This document shows positions 1-9,777 of a DNA stretch of 39,825 bases, one piece after another. The number at the start of each line of letters is the position of its first letter. Positions within the stretch are counted from its first letter, which is position 1. The translations under genes and the position numbers were made by a program. The notes beneath the pieces are model-generated. The model searched no databases and had not been told where the DNA came from. It was given only the letters and a program-made list of their open reading frames with translations. The stretch is from Krasilnikovozyma curviuscula. Its lineage: Eukaryota; Basidiomycota; Tremellomycetes; Cystofilobasidiales; Mrakiaceae. Location of the stretch: NCBI GenBank assembly GCA_014825775.1, contig MVAQ01000204.1, positions 1-39,825 of the forward strand, read 5' to 3'.

Positions 1-368
1 GTCTAGAGAGGAGGAAAGACAGAAATCAGCAATACTGAAGTGCAGCGAGAATCGCTGCGGGGAACCAGGCAGGAAACACCCAGAATGACCGAGCTCACAA
101 GAGATGAAAACAGGTGGTGTGTGTGGGAGGGAACAGAGAACCAGCTCTGGTAGGAATCGTATTAGGAGAAGGAACAGAAGGAGATGGGCTGAGGAAAGGT
201 CGTGGGTCTGTGAGGATAAGGAGGCAGAGTTTAATTACTCACGCTACTACCGCCACAATCACTGCCCCTTTGCAGACCGGTTGCTCTGGTTGTTTGTGGT
301 GAATGAGATTCATAGAAGAAAACGACGAATACTCTGGAATAGAGACTGAAGAGCTCCAAACTACATTC
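1..368. other. No gene recognised (3' flank of the F-box-like gene)
   Basis: Short overlapping open frames on the plus strand here are arginine-rich and lack splice signals or recognisable family motifs. The stretch probably holds the 3' untranslated region of the minus-strand gene that ends at 369, plus the window edge. Confidence 0.5.
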
Positions 369-1462
369 TTATCTACCCACGATGATCTGCATCCCGAGCT
401 CGTCCTGAGAAAACCACGTCTGCAACCAATCTCTCATCAACGCAGTCCCATTCTCATCCCTCCTCATTGTCTTGACCTCTCTCACCCGCACCTCCCTCAG
501 CTCAAGAAAACACCTCTTCAGTTCCCTGAACCCAGCGTATTCTTCCTTCACTACTCGCCTCCCTGAGTCTAACGTTGTGATGTTGAACGGCACGAGTCTG
601 AGCGTATGTATCTCGATACTCCGTACGGACAAGTTGGGAGTGAAATTATGTGCATGTGTCATGAGTAACCATGAGAGGGTGCATTGCCGAACGCGAAGAT
701 GGCTTGTTTGAAGGAGGAGGGCTGAAGGGGAGACAAGCGGAAGGTAGAGAGACGACTCGGGTTCATAGAATGATACATCTAGCTTCTTAACTTTGCGAGG
801 CAATGATCCTAGAAAGTGAGAGAGGACGTGGATTGGGGGAAACTCTTCTGTTGGAAGCTGGTCAACTGTGATTGTTTCCAGTGAAGGAAAGAGATCGTCG
901 AAGGTCAAGGACGAAGATATAGCCGGCGGTCGGCAGGGGTGGTACAGGATGTCATCGGACCGAAGGAGGTTGATTGAGTTCTGGCCTGTATAGTATTGAG
1001 TTGGGAGCTGGGAGGTAGGAGTGGTTGATCCTCCAAAGGACGGGGAGGACTCCAGGGTGAATCTCGCGCGGAAGGAAAGGTGTTTGATCTGGAAATATAG
1101 ATTCTCAGTCTAGCATTCGCGTCAAGGTATCATTCGTAAAGTATGACTGCGGTGGGACTCACAATTTGAAGACCATCTTTCAAGCTATCCAGTCGCCGTG
1201 TATCACTTGACGGCTCGATCACATATTTCCTCTCCCTAATTTCCAACTGCTCCTTCATCACTCTACCTCTAATGAGTGATACGAAGCCCTCAATCGATTT
1301 GACGTCGATGCTCTCGTACATGATGGGAATGAAGATGTTGTGAAAGGTCGAGTTAGTGAGGAGGACAGGGAGTACTACTGCTGGGTGTGTCAAATGAAAG
1401 TGGTATAAGATCTTGATAAGTAGCTCAGTTGGGAGACATGAAGGTGTGGTGGGAGTGTCCAT
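369..1462 (-). CDS. F-box-like protein, two exons
   Basis: The model joins 1462..1163 and 1088..369 across a 74-nt intron with a GTGAGT donor and a TTCCAG acceptor, phase 0, giving 339 residues. Residues about 9-50 read as an F-box-like helix pair: the motif LPTELLIKIL is followed by a hydrophobic stretch and a second helix. F-box proteins of this kind bind Skp1 and bring substrates to SCF ubiquitin ligases. The rest shows leucine-containing segments but no clear LRR, WD40 or Kelch repeats, so the substrate is unknown. Basidiomycetes carry many such divergent F-box proteins. The ATG at 1462 is the first in frame and directly precedes the F-box. An F-box is the best reading, but only the N-terminus supports it. 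Confidence 0.75.
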
Positions 1463-2198
1463 GATGCTGGTCGGACCAAGGGAATGTAGACGAGAAGGGG
1501 GAGAAGCGCGACAAGAGCAATCCTCGTTTCAACTAACACAGTTCTTCAAATGGAGAGGTCTCATGAGGTAGAAGAGTTAGCTATTCAGTCAAATACTAAT
1601 GAAAACGGTTAACTCACGAAAGGGGAAGGGTGGGCCTAAAGTTTCAGCACCCTTGCCTAGGGGAAATGGATTCCAGGATAGGGAGGCGTGTTCCTTGTTC
1701 TTAACCGGCCAGGTTGTACAGCTATCATCTATCAGAAGTATTCTTAATGGAAGCCTCGCATCTGGAGAAAGACCTAAATCTTGAATTTGAGTAAGTCGTC
1801 GTCAAGTTTTCATTGTACAGGATAAGGGTACAGGGTATTTCTTTGGCTCCTTCGCAACTGCGTTTTGGTCCAACACCACGATGTTCAAGTTAGAAAGGAG
1901 CTTTATCCACAACAGCAAGTCAAAATACTATCACTTCTACATTTGAACTCCACGTCCTATTGTTTTCGCTCGAAATTGGTGGGGTATCAGCCCCCACCTT
2001 TTTCAAAAGTGAGAGAATCTGCTCTAATCTCATCCTTCATACCATTTACTGATGATAACCTGGTAAGACCTGAGGGGCACCGGTTTGAGAGCAAGTTTTT
2101 ACATTTCACCAGTTTATGCTTTCAATACCACTGTCATCCCGCATCTAGGCGTAGGCGGGGAATGGCAGAGAAACAAAACTGCAGCTTCTAAGAGTAAT
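1463..2198. other. Intergenic, nothing recognised
   Basis: About 740 bp follow the start of the F-box-like gene. I see no protein-like frame with splice signals. The first 100 bp or so upstream of 1462 must hold the F-box gene promoter, but no clear TATA element is visible. Confidence 0.4.
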
Positions 2199-2220
2199 CT
2201 CTAGCCAGCTGAGCTACGAC
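2199..2220 (-). other. tRNA 5'-half-like fragment (A box)
   Basis: On the minus strand this segment reads as the D-arm region of a tRNA, with TAGCTCAGCTGGCTAGAG matching the internal A box very well. Downstream I find no anticodon stem, no GGTTCGANTCC B box and no 3' acceptor half. It is therefore a tRNA fragment, a tRNA-derived element or a chance match, not a working tRNA gene. Confidence 0.4.
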
Positions 2221-2359
2221 ACAGATAGATCAGGTTCTCCCCTCTCCCATTGAATTTTTCAACAGTAACCGCCAGCAGATAAAAGTAGATTCACACGCGA
2301 CTCTCTTTTTGATGTCGACCGTTAATATCTTTGAAGGTTCTCCCACTCATAGACCGGGC

Positions 2360-2639
2360 TTATTTGACCTGAGCGACGGGGACGGGCATTTCGTGGACCT
2401 GTGAATGGGATTGTCACACATGTAGTCAAGTTGAAATGATAGAGTTTAAGGCTCAACTTACCATCTTTTTAAGCTCTATGCTCTTTGGGTTGTAGAAAGA
2501 GCTGCTTGGTGGGTTCCTTCCTTTTGCGAGAAGCATTAAAGCATTATCTTCATCAACACTTCCGATGGAGAATGCGACACTCCCCAACTCAGAATTCTGC
2601 CAATATTGAAGGTGAACGTCGTCGTCGTGCAGGGTCTTG
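2360..2639 (-). CDS. 3' exons of an unrecognised minus-strand gene
   Basis: Two exons join cleanly. 2639..2462 starts after a CCTGCAG acceptor and ends ATG|GTAAGT; 2398..2360 starts after a TTCACAG acceptor and ends in TAA. Together they encode about 72 residues, including a QYWQNSELGSVAFSIG segment and a C-terminus VPVAQVK. The codon pattern looks like a gene and both splice sites are strong. No family is recognised. The upstream part is unresolved, though open segments continue on the same strand up to about 3403 (separate entry). The opposite plus frame is arginine-rich and looks like a shadow. Confidence 0.5.
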
Positions 2640-2976
2640 CTGCAGGAGGATGACAATATGCTTGTTAACGCGTTGGAGAAAATGAAGAAGAAGGTGAAAG
2701 AGAAGTTTTTCTAGGACAGTCCTGATGTGGTTTAAACATGTCCCCAACTGGATTTCATTGGCTCAATTCGCTGAGATCAGAAAGTAAACTACATATCTGT
2801 GGCCATTTCAGCAATGACTGGTAAGCAAACGCTCATGCCCTAGCTGTGAATCATCTTACTGATTCATGGCCCCTGCTAGTTATTTCTCAATCTCATAAAA
2901 TCTAGTCACCAACCATATTGATGTGGAGTCTATTGTACGGCCTTCCTCCATAACTTCAACCATCTCGTTACAATCG

Positions 2977-3403
2977 TCAGGGCCGTTTCATCTCCCAACA
3001 GCCACAACGTCCACAACGTCCACAACGTCCGCTCAGGTCGCTCTCAATTACACATTCCACAAATATCAAACCTCTATACTGACAATTGTATCGCCTCGAT
3101 TTGGATTGACATATCAGACACAAAAGTCGCAACTCTTTGCTGTTGACCTTCTACTTTATCGCTCTTCGCAACATTCGTTATTATATTTCATAACTGTGTA
3201 GTTCCAACATAAAATCCAACATTGTAGTGTTCACTTCCAATTATCACTTGCCTTCTATCACATTTTCACATATGCAAGTTTGCATGTCACAATATGAAAG
3301 AGAAAACAAACAAGGTTCTTGAAAACCAAGCTCTGCGACTCACCACCAATTGAACCTGCTTATGTGAACCCACTAAGTAAAAGTCACTCGGAGCAGAACC
3401 CAT
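2977..3403 (-). other. Possible upstream exons of the same minus-strand gene
   Basis: Two candidate exons stand out. 3403..3344 begins ATG GGT TCT GCT and encodes MGSAPSDFYLVGSHKQVQLV before a perfect GTGAGT donor. 3150..2977 is an open, cysteine-rich frame after a TAG acceptor, with CxxC pairs and three CGR repeats encoded by a tandem CCACAACGT repeat at 3002-3029. A third open piece lies near 2870-2960. I could not join them in frame to the exons at 2639, so this may be a real gene with an unresolved structure or a decayed one. Confidence 0.25.
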
Positions 3404-3751
3404 ATGTATTAAAGAAGGTGAACTGCGAAACAGAGGACGAAATATAGTTGCTGCCTTTTTCATCAACTGAGGGTCGACCAACTCGTCCTTTTGACCAATA
3501 TTTTTTCATGAATCATCTCAAACCGATATAAAATTTTCCAATTGTACACAGTTGCATCGAAGATATCCTTAAGAAGCAGCGCTCGTCGCTCGATTGATGA
3601 AGTGTATTAGGTGGGGCGAAACTGCCTTCAAATGAGAAATAAGGAAGGTTTTTGTTATAGGGAACAAAAAAGATACGGATAGGCAGTCCCAATTCGTTTT
3701 TAGGTAGCTATTGGATCTTCTTCTTATAGTTACGGGTCGAATAAAGTGGAA

Positions 3752-3775
3752 ACTCAAAACTATACAGTTTTGAGT
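3752..3775. promoter_or_regulatory. Palindromic element upstream of RPL32
   Basis: A perfect inverted repeat with 10-nt arms ACTCAAAACT and AGTTTTGAGT around the spacer ATAC, ending 172 bp before the RPL32 start codon. The core reappears, inverted, upstream of the other ribosomal protein gene in the window (6153-6172) and I find it nowhere else here. A ribosomal-protein-gene promoter element is the likely role, by inference. Confidence 0.55.
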
Positions 3776-3947
3776 CTTGCGTTCAGTTGTGTGGCAAAAG
3801 AACTTCGAGCGCCGGCCCTACCTGGACAGCTGTGAGGCGTGAGGTGTCTGTCGTCGTCGTCAAGTTCTTCCACCGTGAGTGCTACGGTTGCTGGACGCCA
3901 ACAGATATTCGAACGTTCCCAGCTTATCAGAATTTTGGCTTTTGTAG

Positions 3948-5054
3948 ATGCCTTCCCACGTCCCTATCGTCAAGAAGAGAACCCTCAAGTTCAAGAGACA
4001 TCAGTCTGACAGATACCATGGTGTCAAGGAGTCATGGAGAAAGCCAAAGGTCAGCTTTTATCAGCATTTGTTTGGGTGTAGAACGAACTGGGTTGTTAGA
4101 GGAACTGGACGTGAAAGGAGAGGCGGGATTGGAGGTTGAATGAGGGCATCCGAGGTCATCGATGAATGAACGCCCTAACTGACACCTTTCTTCTCTCTTT
4201 CAACTTCAATCAAACACTTAAATGGTCGTCAAATTTGATATCTTCAACCTGGTGTAATTGTATTGGTCACGGTGTTCGAATTGGAATTGTTTGGGGGATG
4301 TAGGGTATCGATAACAGAGTGAGACGTCGTTTCAAGGGACAGCTCCCAATGCCAAAGATTGGGTTAGTAGGGACTTTTTTGTTATTGGGTAGAAGAAGAC
4401 GGTATAGGTTTCACGGACTATCAACTGACTGCTTATTCTCACAACGTCGAATCTCAAATTTTGGCTCTCACCCAATTCAATAATTGATCCTCGCCTTCCT
4501 CAACGTATCAATGCAACTTCCACTTCACGAACAATTGATTTTCAATATCCTTTCTATCATCTTCAACCAATTCGTCGCTGAAATAGTTACGGATCCAACC
4601 ACCTCACTCGTCACCTCACCCCATCTGGCTACAAGGTCCTCCTTGTCCACAACGCCAAAGAAATCGATCTCCTCCTCATGCACAACGGAAAGTTCGCCGC
4701 TGAAATTGCCCACGCCGTCTCCAGCAAGAAGAGAATTGATATTTTGGCTAGAGCTAAGGTTTTGGGTGTCAAGTGAGTGTTACGTTATATTATTGTTCTG
4801 AAGTTCGGTATTAGGCACCCAAGCGGATTGGGGAAAGAAGCTAGAGGTCAGATGGGGTTTGGCTGTTAGTTGGGGTGATAAAATGAACTGGCTCTTCCCC
4901 GAGAACCCACTTCACTTGCATATCCTTCGAACCTTTTCTTCCAACCCTTATGTTCACCAATCGGTGTATGGTTCCTCTTCAAACCCCTCACTGACTTATT
5001 CTTTCCTTTCTAAGGGTCACCAACGCCGGCGCCAAGCTTAGATCTGAGGAATAA
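3948..5054 (+). CDS. RPL32: 60S ribosomal protein L32 (eL32)
   Basis: Four exons, 3948..4049, 4304..4362, 4587..4772 and 5015..5054, give 128 residues, the normal eL32 length. The family hallmarks are all present: [36 protein letters not shown] split at the first intron, MPKIGYGSN split at the second, and the C-terminal [15 protein letters not shown] split at the third. eL32 is a component of the large ribosomal subunit. Introns of 254, 224 and 242 nt are long for this window. The ATG follows TTTTGTAG directly, and a consensus donor (ACC|GTGAGT) sits near 3873, so a 5' UTR intron is likely. It is followed on the same strand by a second ribosomal protein gene. Confidence 0.96.
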
Positions 5055-6152
5055 TCGTCTCGCCGTTCCGTTTTGGCAACCACCACAGCCCAGTGTGTCT
5101 ATGGATGGAGGGATTGATCAGGTTTTTCTTTTCGACGTATGGATTATGATTCAGAAAAACACATGGGATAACTTTTGCAAGAAATTCCAAAGATGGAATG
5201 TCTGAATGCGCACAACATGAAGATGTCGGTCTGCGGGGTATCGATAGACAAATCTAACCCAACGATGCTGGTGAAGTTTATCTGCGATCAGCTTTGATTC
5301 GATTTACGTCTTCTACGAATGAAAGTCTTTGGTGCAGTTTCTCAGCAGGGAACAATCATCTAAAAGTTGATCTTTAATCCAGTACACCCCAGACAAACTC
5401 CAGCATTGCGAAAGGCAGTCAGTGAAGTTTCTTTGTGTACCAAGTGCTTTTAGTAATCAAAGAGTCTATATTTGCCTTTCAAGCCTTCAGGAAGTACACA
5501 GTCTCGTTCTCTCCCAGGCGACATCCTTGTGTTTTGAAACAACAAATCTGTTTTTTTTTCTTAGTCTGACTTTCTTACTCGAATAAAATGTTTCATCGCG
5601 CTCTCTCAGGCTGTAGCCTGGAGTTTCGCATCGATGAGTATGATCATGTCTTTTCGTCGAAGTGGTGAACTTCCTTTAGCGCAAGACTATGGAATCCACA
5701 ATAACAAATATGACCTGTCGCAGCTCAACGACGAAAAGCTTCACGCACCACGCCATTATTTGTTGGTCTACACCATTTACTTTATGCATTTTTCTCCCTT
5801 CGCTGTATGGCAATCTCTCTATGACGACTGCTGGTTTCAAAGTGTCAGGGTCAGACTACGCCGACTTCAGTTTTGCTGAAAGTAAAATGTGGCTGTTTAA
5901 CAAGTTGCTCTTGTTCATATCATGTAATTAAGATGCTGAATAAAATAAGTTTAAGGTTGAAATAGGTCCATGTAGGGTAAGCATGCGAGTTATGTGTGCT
6001 CTGTGTTTTTACGTATGTGTAGACAGAAATTTTGTAAGTAAGCAGCCCATCTTCTCCTCAGGTACCACAAGAGTTTAACACCATAGTCTGTAAAGCTGTC
6101 AACTGTTCAAAACCCGCTTGTAAATTTAAGAATCGAAATTGGATGCGAGACT
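5055..6152. other. Intergenic, nothing recognised
   Basis: About 1.1 kb separate the RPL32 stop from the RPL43 promoter element. The frames present (for example 5634-5879) lack splice signals and family features. A T9 tract lies near 5550. This stretch should hold the RPL32 3' UTR and part of the RPL43 promoter. Confidence 0.4.
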
Positions 6153-6172
6153 TCAAAACTGTATAGTTTTGA
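6153..6172. promoter_or_regulatory. Palindromic element upstream of RPL43
   Basis: An inverted repeat with 8-nt arms TCAAAACT and AGTTTTGA around the spacer GTAT. The spacer is the reverse complement of the ATAC spacer at 3752-3775, so this is the same asymmetric element in the opposite orientation. It ends 331 bp before the RPL43 start codon. Confidence 0.55.
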
Positions 6173-6503
6173 CTTTCCGACGCCACCGTTCACTCTTGCG
6201 AATTGATGTTAAGCACTCGCTGTCCTCGAAAGCGGAGTGATCTTCACGTTCGTCAAGTCTACTTTCGTCAAAAGTCAGTCTGTTCCTATTTGTGAAGTTG
6301 ATTGTTGCTGATCTTATGAAATTTCTCTTCCTGTCTGTGCTCACCTCGTCAAATTTGGCCAACTGTAACTTCCAATCCCACTGTTGCTCCTGTTCAACCT
6401 CCAACTCGCTGTTTCTCTCCCCGGCTGCAATCACACTTCTCCTCAAACTTTGAATACTTCCCTGTTCATCACCTTCTTCGACCTTTCTTGAACCGTAACC
6501 CAG

Positions 6504-7046
6504 ATGTCCAAGAGAACTAAGAAAGCCGGAATCACTGGTAAATACGGAACACGTTACGGTGCTTCCCTCCGTAAGCAGGTCAAGAAGATGGAAATCTGGC
6601 AGCACGGAACCTACACCTGTGACTTCTGTGGAAAGGTTAGTCACAGTCTTTGGGCACTGGGTGGTTTTGTTCGGCGAGGATGGTAGAATGGCGTTGAATT
6701 TAACGGGACGAAATGCTGATTTTTTTATGGTTGCTTGGTAAATTGTAGGACTCCGTCAAGCGAACGGCTGTTGGAATCTGGAAGTGCAAGGCTTGCAAGA
6801 AGACCACTGCCGGTGGTGCTTGGCAGTCAGTCGCTTCCCTCCCGCAGTTTACCTCCTGTTGTCATGAACTGAACATACTTTTCCCTGTTGAACTAGACTG
6901 CAAACCACTGCTGCTCTCACTGTCAAGTCGACTACCCGAAGGTCAGTACCCCAACCTAGCGTTTACTTCTGAGCCTTACTCGTTCCAGCTGAACTGATAT
7001 CTTCCTCTGTGCCTTTTCCAGACTGAGAGAGTTGATCGAATTCTAA
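6504..7046 (+). CDS. RPL43: 60S ribosomal protein L43 (eL43, L37a)
   Basis: Four exons, 6504..6635, 6749..6825, 6897..6941 and 7022..7046, give 92 residues, the family length. The start [20 protein letters not shown] is diagnostic. A zinc-ribbon is visible as Cys39, Cys42, Cys57 and Cys60, in YTCDFCGK and WKCKACKK. The GGAW motif and the VKSTTRRLREL tail follow as expected. The protein sits in the large ribosomal subunit near the E site. Introns are 113, 71 and 80 nt. The upstream palindromic element is shared with RPL32, suggesting joint regulation. Confidence 0.96.
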
Positions 7047-7273
7047 ATTACGAATTTGGATTACCAGTTTGAAGCAGTTTGGGATATGTTTCCTATGACG
7101 ATACCTTTTCCATTTTGATATTACCACAATCGAAAGACGAAACTTGGCAAACAAACAGTTCAGACTTGTCGGTGAGGATCAAGAAATATTATCTTCTGGA
7201 CATCATAACCTCGCAAGCAACCTGTAATTAGTTTCGGGAAGTCAAGTTAACAAGTAAAGGCGCAACCCAAGAC

Positions 7274-7534
7274 ATGCAAGGTTTCCGTACGTACGCTATT
7301 GCTCGCGGTATCGAGATGGTTGTTAGTATATATAACACTATTACCAAGCATAGTCTCCTTCCAAATAATTTCCTTTGGATTGAATTTTCAGTAATTCAAT
7401 ACATCATTTGCTTCAAACGCTCAAATCCAAGATTGCGGGCATCTCGCGTTGAGGGATCAATTCTGCGCCAGAGATTCACTGACGAGTTTGAGGAATACGA
7501 GTCCACTGCTCCTTGTAAGGTTCACGCTATGTGA
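7274..7534 (+). CDS. Possible small protein, unrecognised
   Basis: An 86-codon open frame whose second half (about 7430-7531) has gene-like codon use and ends EEYESTAPCKVHAM. A possible intron (G|GTATCG to TTTTCAG) could remove an AT-rich middle part and keep the frame. No family is recognised and the upstream half looks non-coding, so this may be a small gene, a relic or chance. Confidence 0.25.
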   Translation: MQGFRTYAIARGIEMVVSIYNTITKHSLLPNNFLWIEFSVIQYIICFKRSNPRLRASRVEGSILRQRFTDEFEEYESTAPCKVHAM

Positions 7535-7746
7535 TTAGGTATAAATTTAGCTTGTCCATTGCTTCCAGCAATCTCCAGGTCCCAGCAGTCGCTTTGTTTA
7601 TATCTCCTAAGAAAGAAAAACAAAACTTGAAGAAAACTCCCCTCGACTGGCACGTCTCTTCGAAAACGACGCAAGTAGCAGCCATCCCTACCATCAAAAC
7701 ATCTCTCCCCTTCCTTTGGTGTATTTAGCTGGTTGGTTTGAGCAGG

Positions 7747-9274
7747 ATGAGGTCAGTTCCACCTTTCTACTCCTACTAATCGCTCTATGCTTTGAACGAA
7801 CCACTAACCCGTTCGAACTACCCCATCCCTCTATTCATAAACGCCCTGGTTTCTCCTCACATTCATATACTTAACGCATACCCTGGAAATACACACAGTC
7901 AATACCTTCACACACCCCGCTCTGAACTGGATGAGGCTCAGATTCGAGAGCTGGAAGAATATGAAGGTCAGTTTCTTCCCTTTTCCACTTCCCTGCTATT
8001 CAGAACTACTGCTGTACAGAATACATCACAAAGGGGTGATTGAAATAGATGTGTGAATATGTGGCTGGGCCAAATCAAGAGGTCTGGTGAAGGGGTGTAC
8101 AAAAAGGGAGAGAGTGGACGAAATAGCGTCGACCTTCAACCTCGCACGACGGGCGCACTCCTCCTGAGGCCCTTTGCTGCCTTCTAGAAGCATATATAAA
8201 GTGTGCTGTGTGTACCCTCAGGATGATGACGTTCGACAAAAGAGGGACAAGAGGGCCGAGGGATCAATGGAGGATCCTTATGCGTGTCGCCAACACAAGT
8301 CATGCAACGTGGCTCCTCTTCCCCTCCTTTGAAGGAGTTGTTGGTGTCGATACTTGCTGCTATGTCAATGGAAAACAGTTCGAGAAGAAGGACATGAGTG
8401 TCCTCACTACTTGCCGCGTCGTGGATGACTTCCCATGACCCCCATACGGTTCCGTGGTGGATTCTACATTTCTACCAACCTATACTCTCTCTCCTCTCGC
8501 TGTTGGCTGTTTGTGAGATGGTGGAGGGCGAAACGCTGATAGACTAGCACTTTCTCTGGTGTTGTGAAAGAACCGTCTCACGTTTACTTAGGGTAGCTTG
8601 CTTCTGGCGCTGTGCTTCTCTTGTTTTTCTTCCAGTCAATTTCAGCTTGTATTGAGAGCTTTGACTAACTCTTTTCTTGAATTCATTACCCCTCTCGTCT
8701 CGCCTTGCTTCCTCTCATCACCTTTCAATTCCCACTGCTCCTGCTGGTGCATAACATCAACTTCGCCAACTTCTTTCTTACAACCTGTACCGATTTGACC
8801 AACGTCAACAACATTCATTTGAAAACTTTGAAATAAACACAGTCTCCCAAGGCCCGCTCTCAGTCCTCCAGTCCTCTGTTCGCAACCACACCCAGGTCCT
8901 CATCTCCCTCCGAAACAACAAGAAGCTGCTTGGCCGTGTCAAGGCATTCGACAGGCACTGCAACATGGTCCTTGAGAATGTCAAAGAGGTGTGTTGCTCC
9001 TGCCCTAGCTTGTTGATTTCGATAGGGGACTGACAACGTTTCTTGCGGATGTGCGAGCAGATGTGGACTGAAGTGCCGAAGCAGAAAGGCAAGAAATCAG
9101 TCAACAAGGACAGATTCATTAGTAAGATGTTCTTAAGGGGCGATAGCGTCGTACTGAGTGAGTTCTCTCGTATCTCTTTCGCCTTCAAAAACCTTAGGAA
9201 TCTGGCGCTGATTTTGGCCCTTTTCGTTCGTTCCGTCCGCGCTCGTGTATGTAGTCCTGAGGAACACTGCTTAA
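7747..9274 (+). CDS. SMD2: Small nuclear ribonucleoprotein SmD2
   Basis: Five exons, 7747..7751, 7899..7966, 8843..8988, 9061..9157 and 9255..9274, give 111 residues. The first exon is only ATGAG and the reading frame runs [16 protein letters not shown]. The Sm fold is clear: [18 protein letters not shown], then the Sm1 motif [28 protein letters not shown], and the Sm2 motif [17 protein letters not shown]. SmD2 is part of the heptameric Sm ring on U1, U2, U4 and U5 snRNAs. The last exon of 20 nt was chosen because it restores the conserved SVVLILRN. The second intron is 876 nt, far longer than any other here. Confidence 0.95.
7967..8842 (+). other. 876-nt intron of SMD2
   Basis: The intron starts GTCAGT and ends AACACAG. 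At 876 nt it is many times the usual length here. It contains a TATATAAA at about 8194 and a GC-balanced block from about 8050 to 8600. I found no protein-like frame with support and no complete C/D or H/ACA box set, so an embedded non-coding RNA is possible but unproven. Confidence 0.5.
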
Positions 9275-9777
9275 GAATTCTACTCTTGAGGAACGTTGAG
9301 CGTACGATGAATGTAGATGGGTTCGAAAGGATTCTAAAGGAAGGAAGGCTGTTTGATGAAACGCCGTTTGTGTATGCTTTTTGGGTCGTCTTGTTGAAGC
9401 CCTCCTTCGAGGATTAAGATGTGGCATGATATGAAAATCAAAAAGCATTGTATTCTTACCAAACGACTGTAGAATCCCGTTCGCAAAATTGGATCCTGTA
9501 AGATGTGGAACTGACGTGATAAAAGGATGGCGCTACATTCCTCCCGTTCAACGATCTCATTCTTACGTCCTGCTATCTCATTCGCTATCTACTTTGCTCT
9601 GCGGAGGCCTTCATCTCATCTCCTTTGGTGTGGCGATCCGCCGCACCGAGTCGTTCCCAGTCTTGCGTTTCTCAGTGCTCTGCCCTGCTTGGTCCAATTT
9701 TTTCCGGCCTGCACATTCTCCCAACCACCTCCCCTTCAAACCTTCAAGACCTGACAACTACGTGAGACTAGAAGATT
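9275..9777. other. Intergenic, GCV3 promoter region
   Basis: This 500-bp stretch holds the SMD2 3' end and the GCV3 promoter. The 150 bp before the GCV3 start are rich in C and T, as is common in fungal promoters and 5' UTRs. No coding frame is supported. Confidence 0.4.

Noticed and set aside
6153..6644. 163-codon open frame on the minus strand
   Set aside because: It runs antisense to the RPL43 5' region and first exon, has no splice context and no family features. It is a shadow frame.
8220..8440. C-box-like ATGATGA in the long SMD2 intron as a C/D snoRNA
   Set aside because: No CUGA D box at a suitable distance and no terminal stem, so the box set is incomplete.
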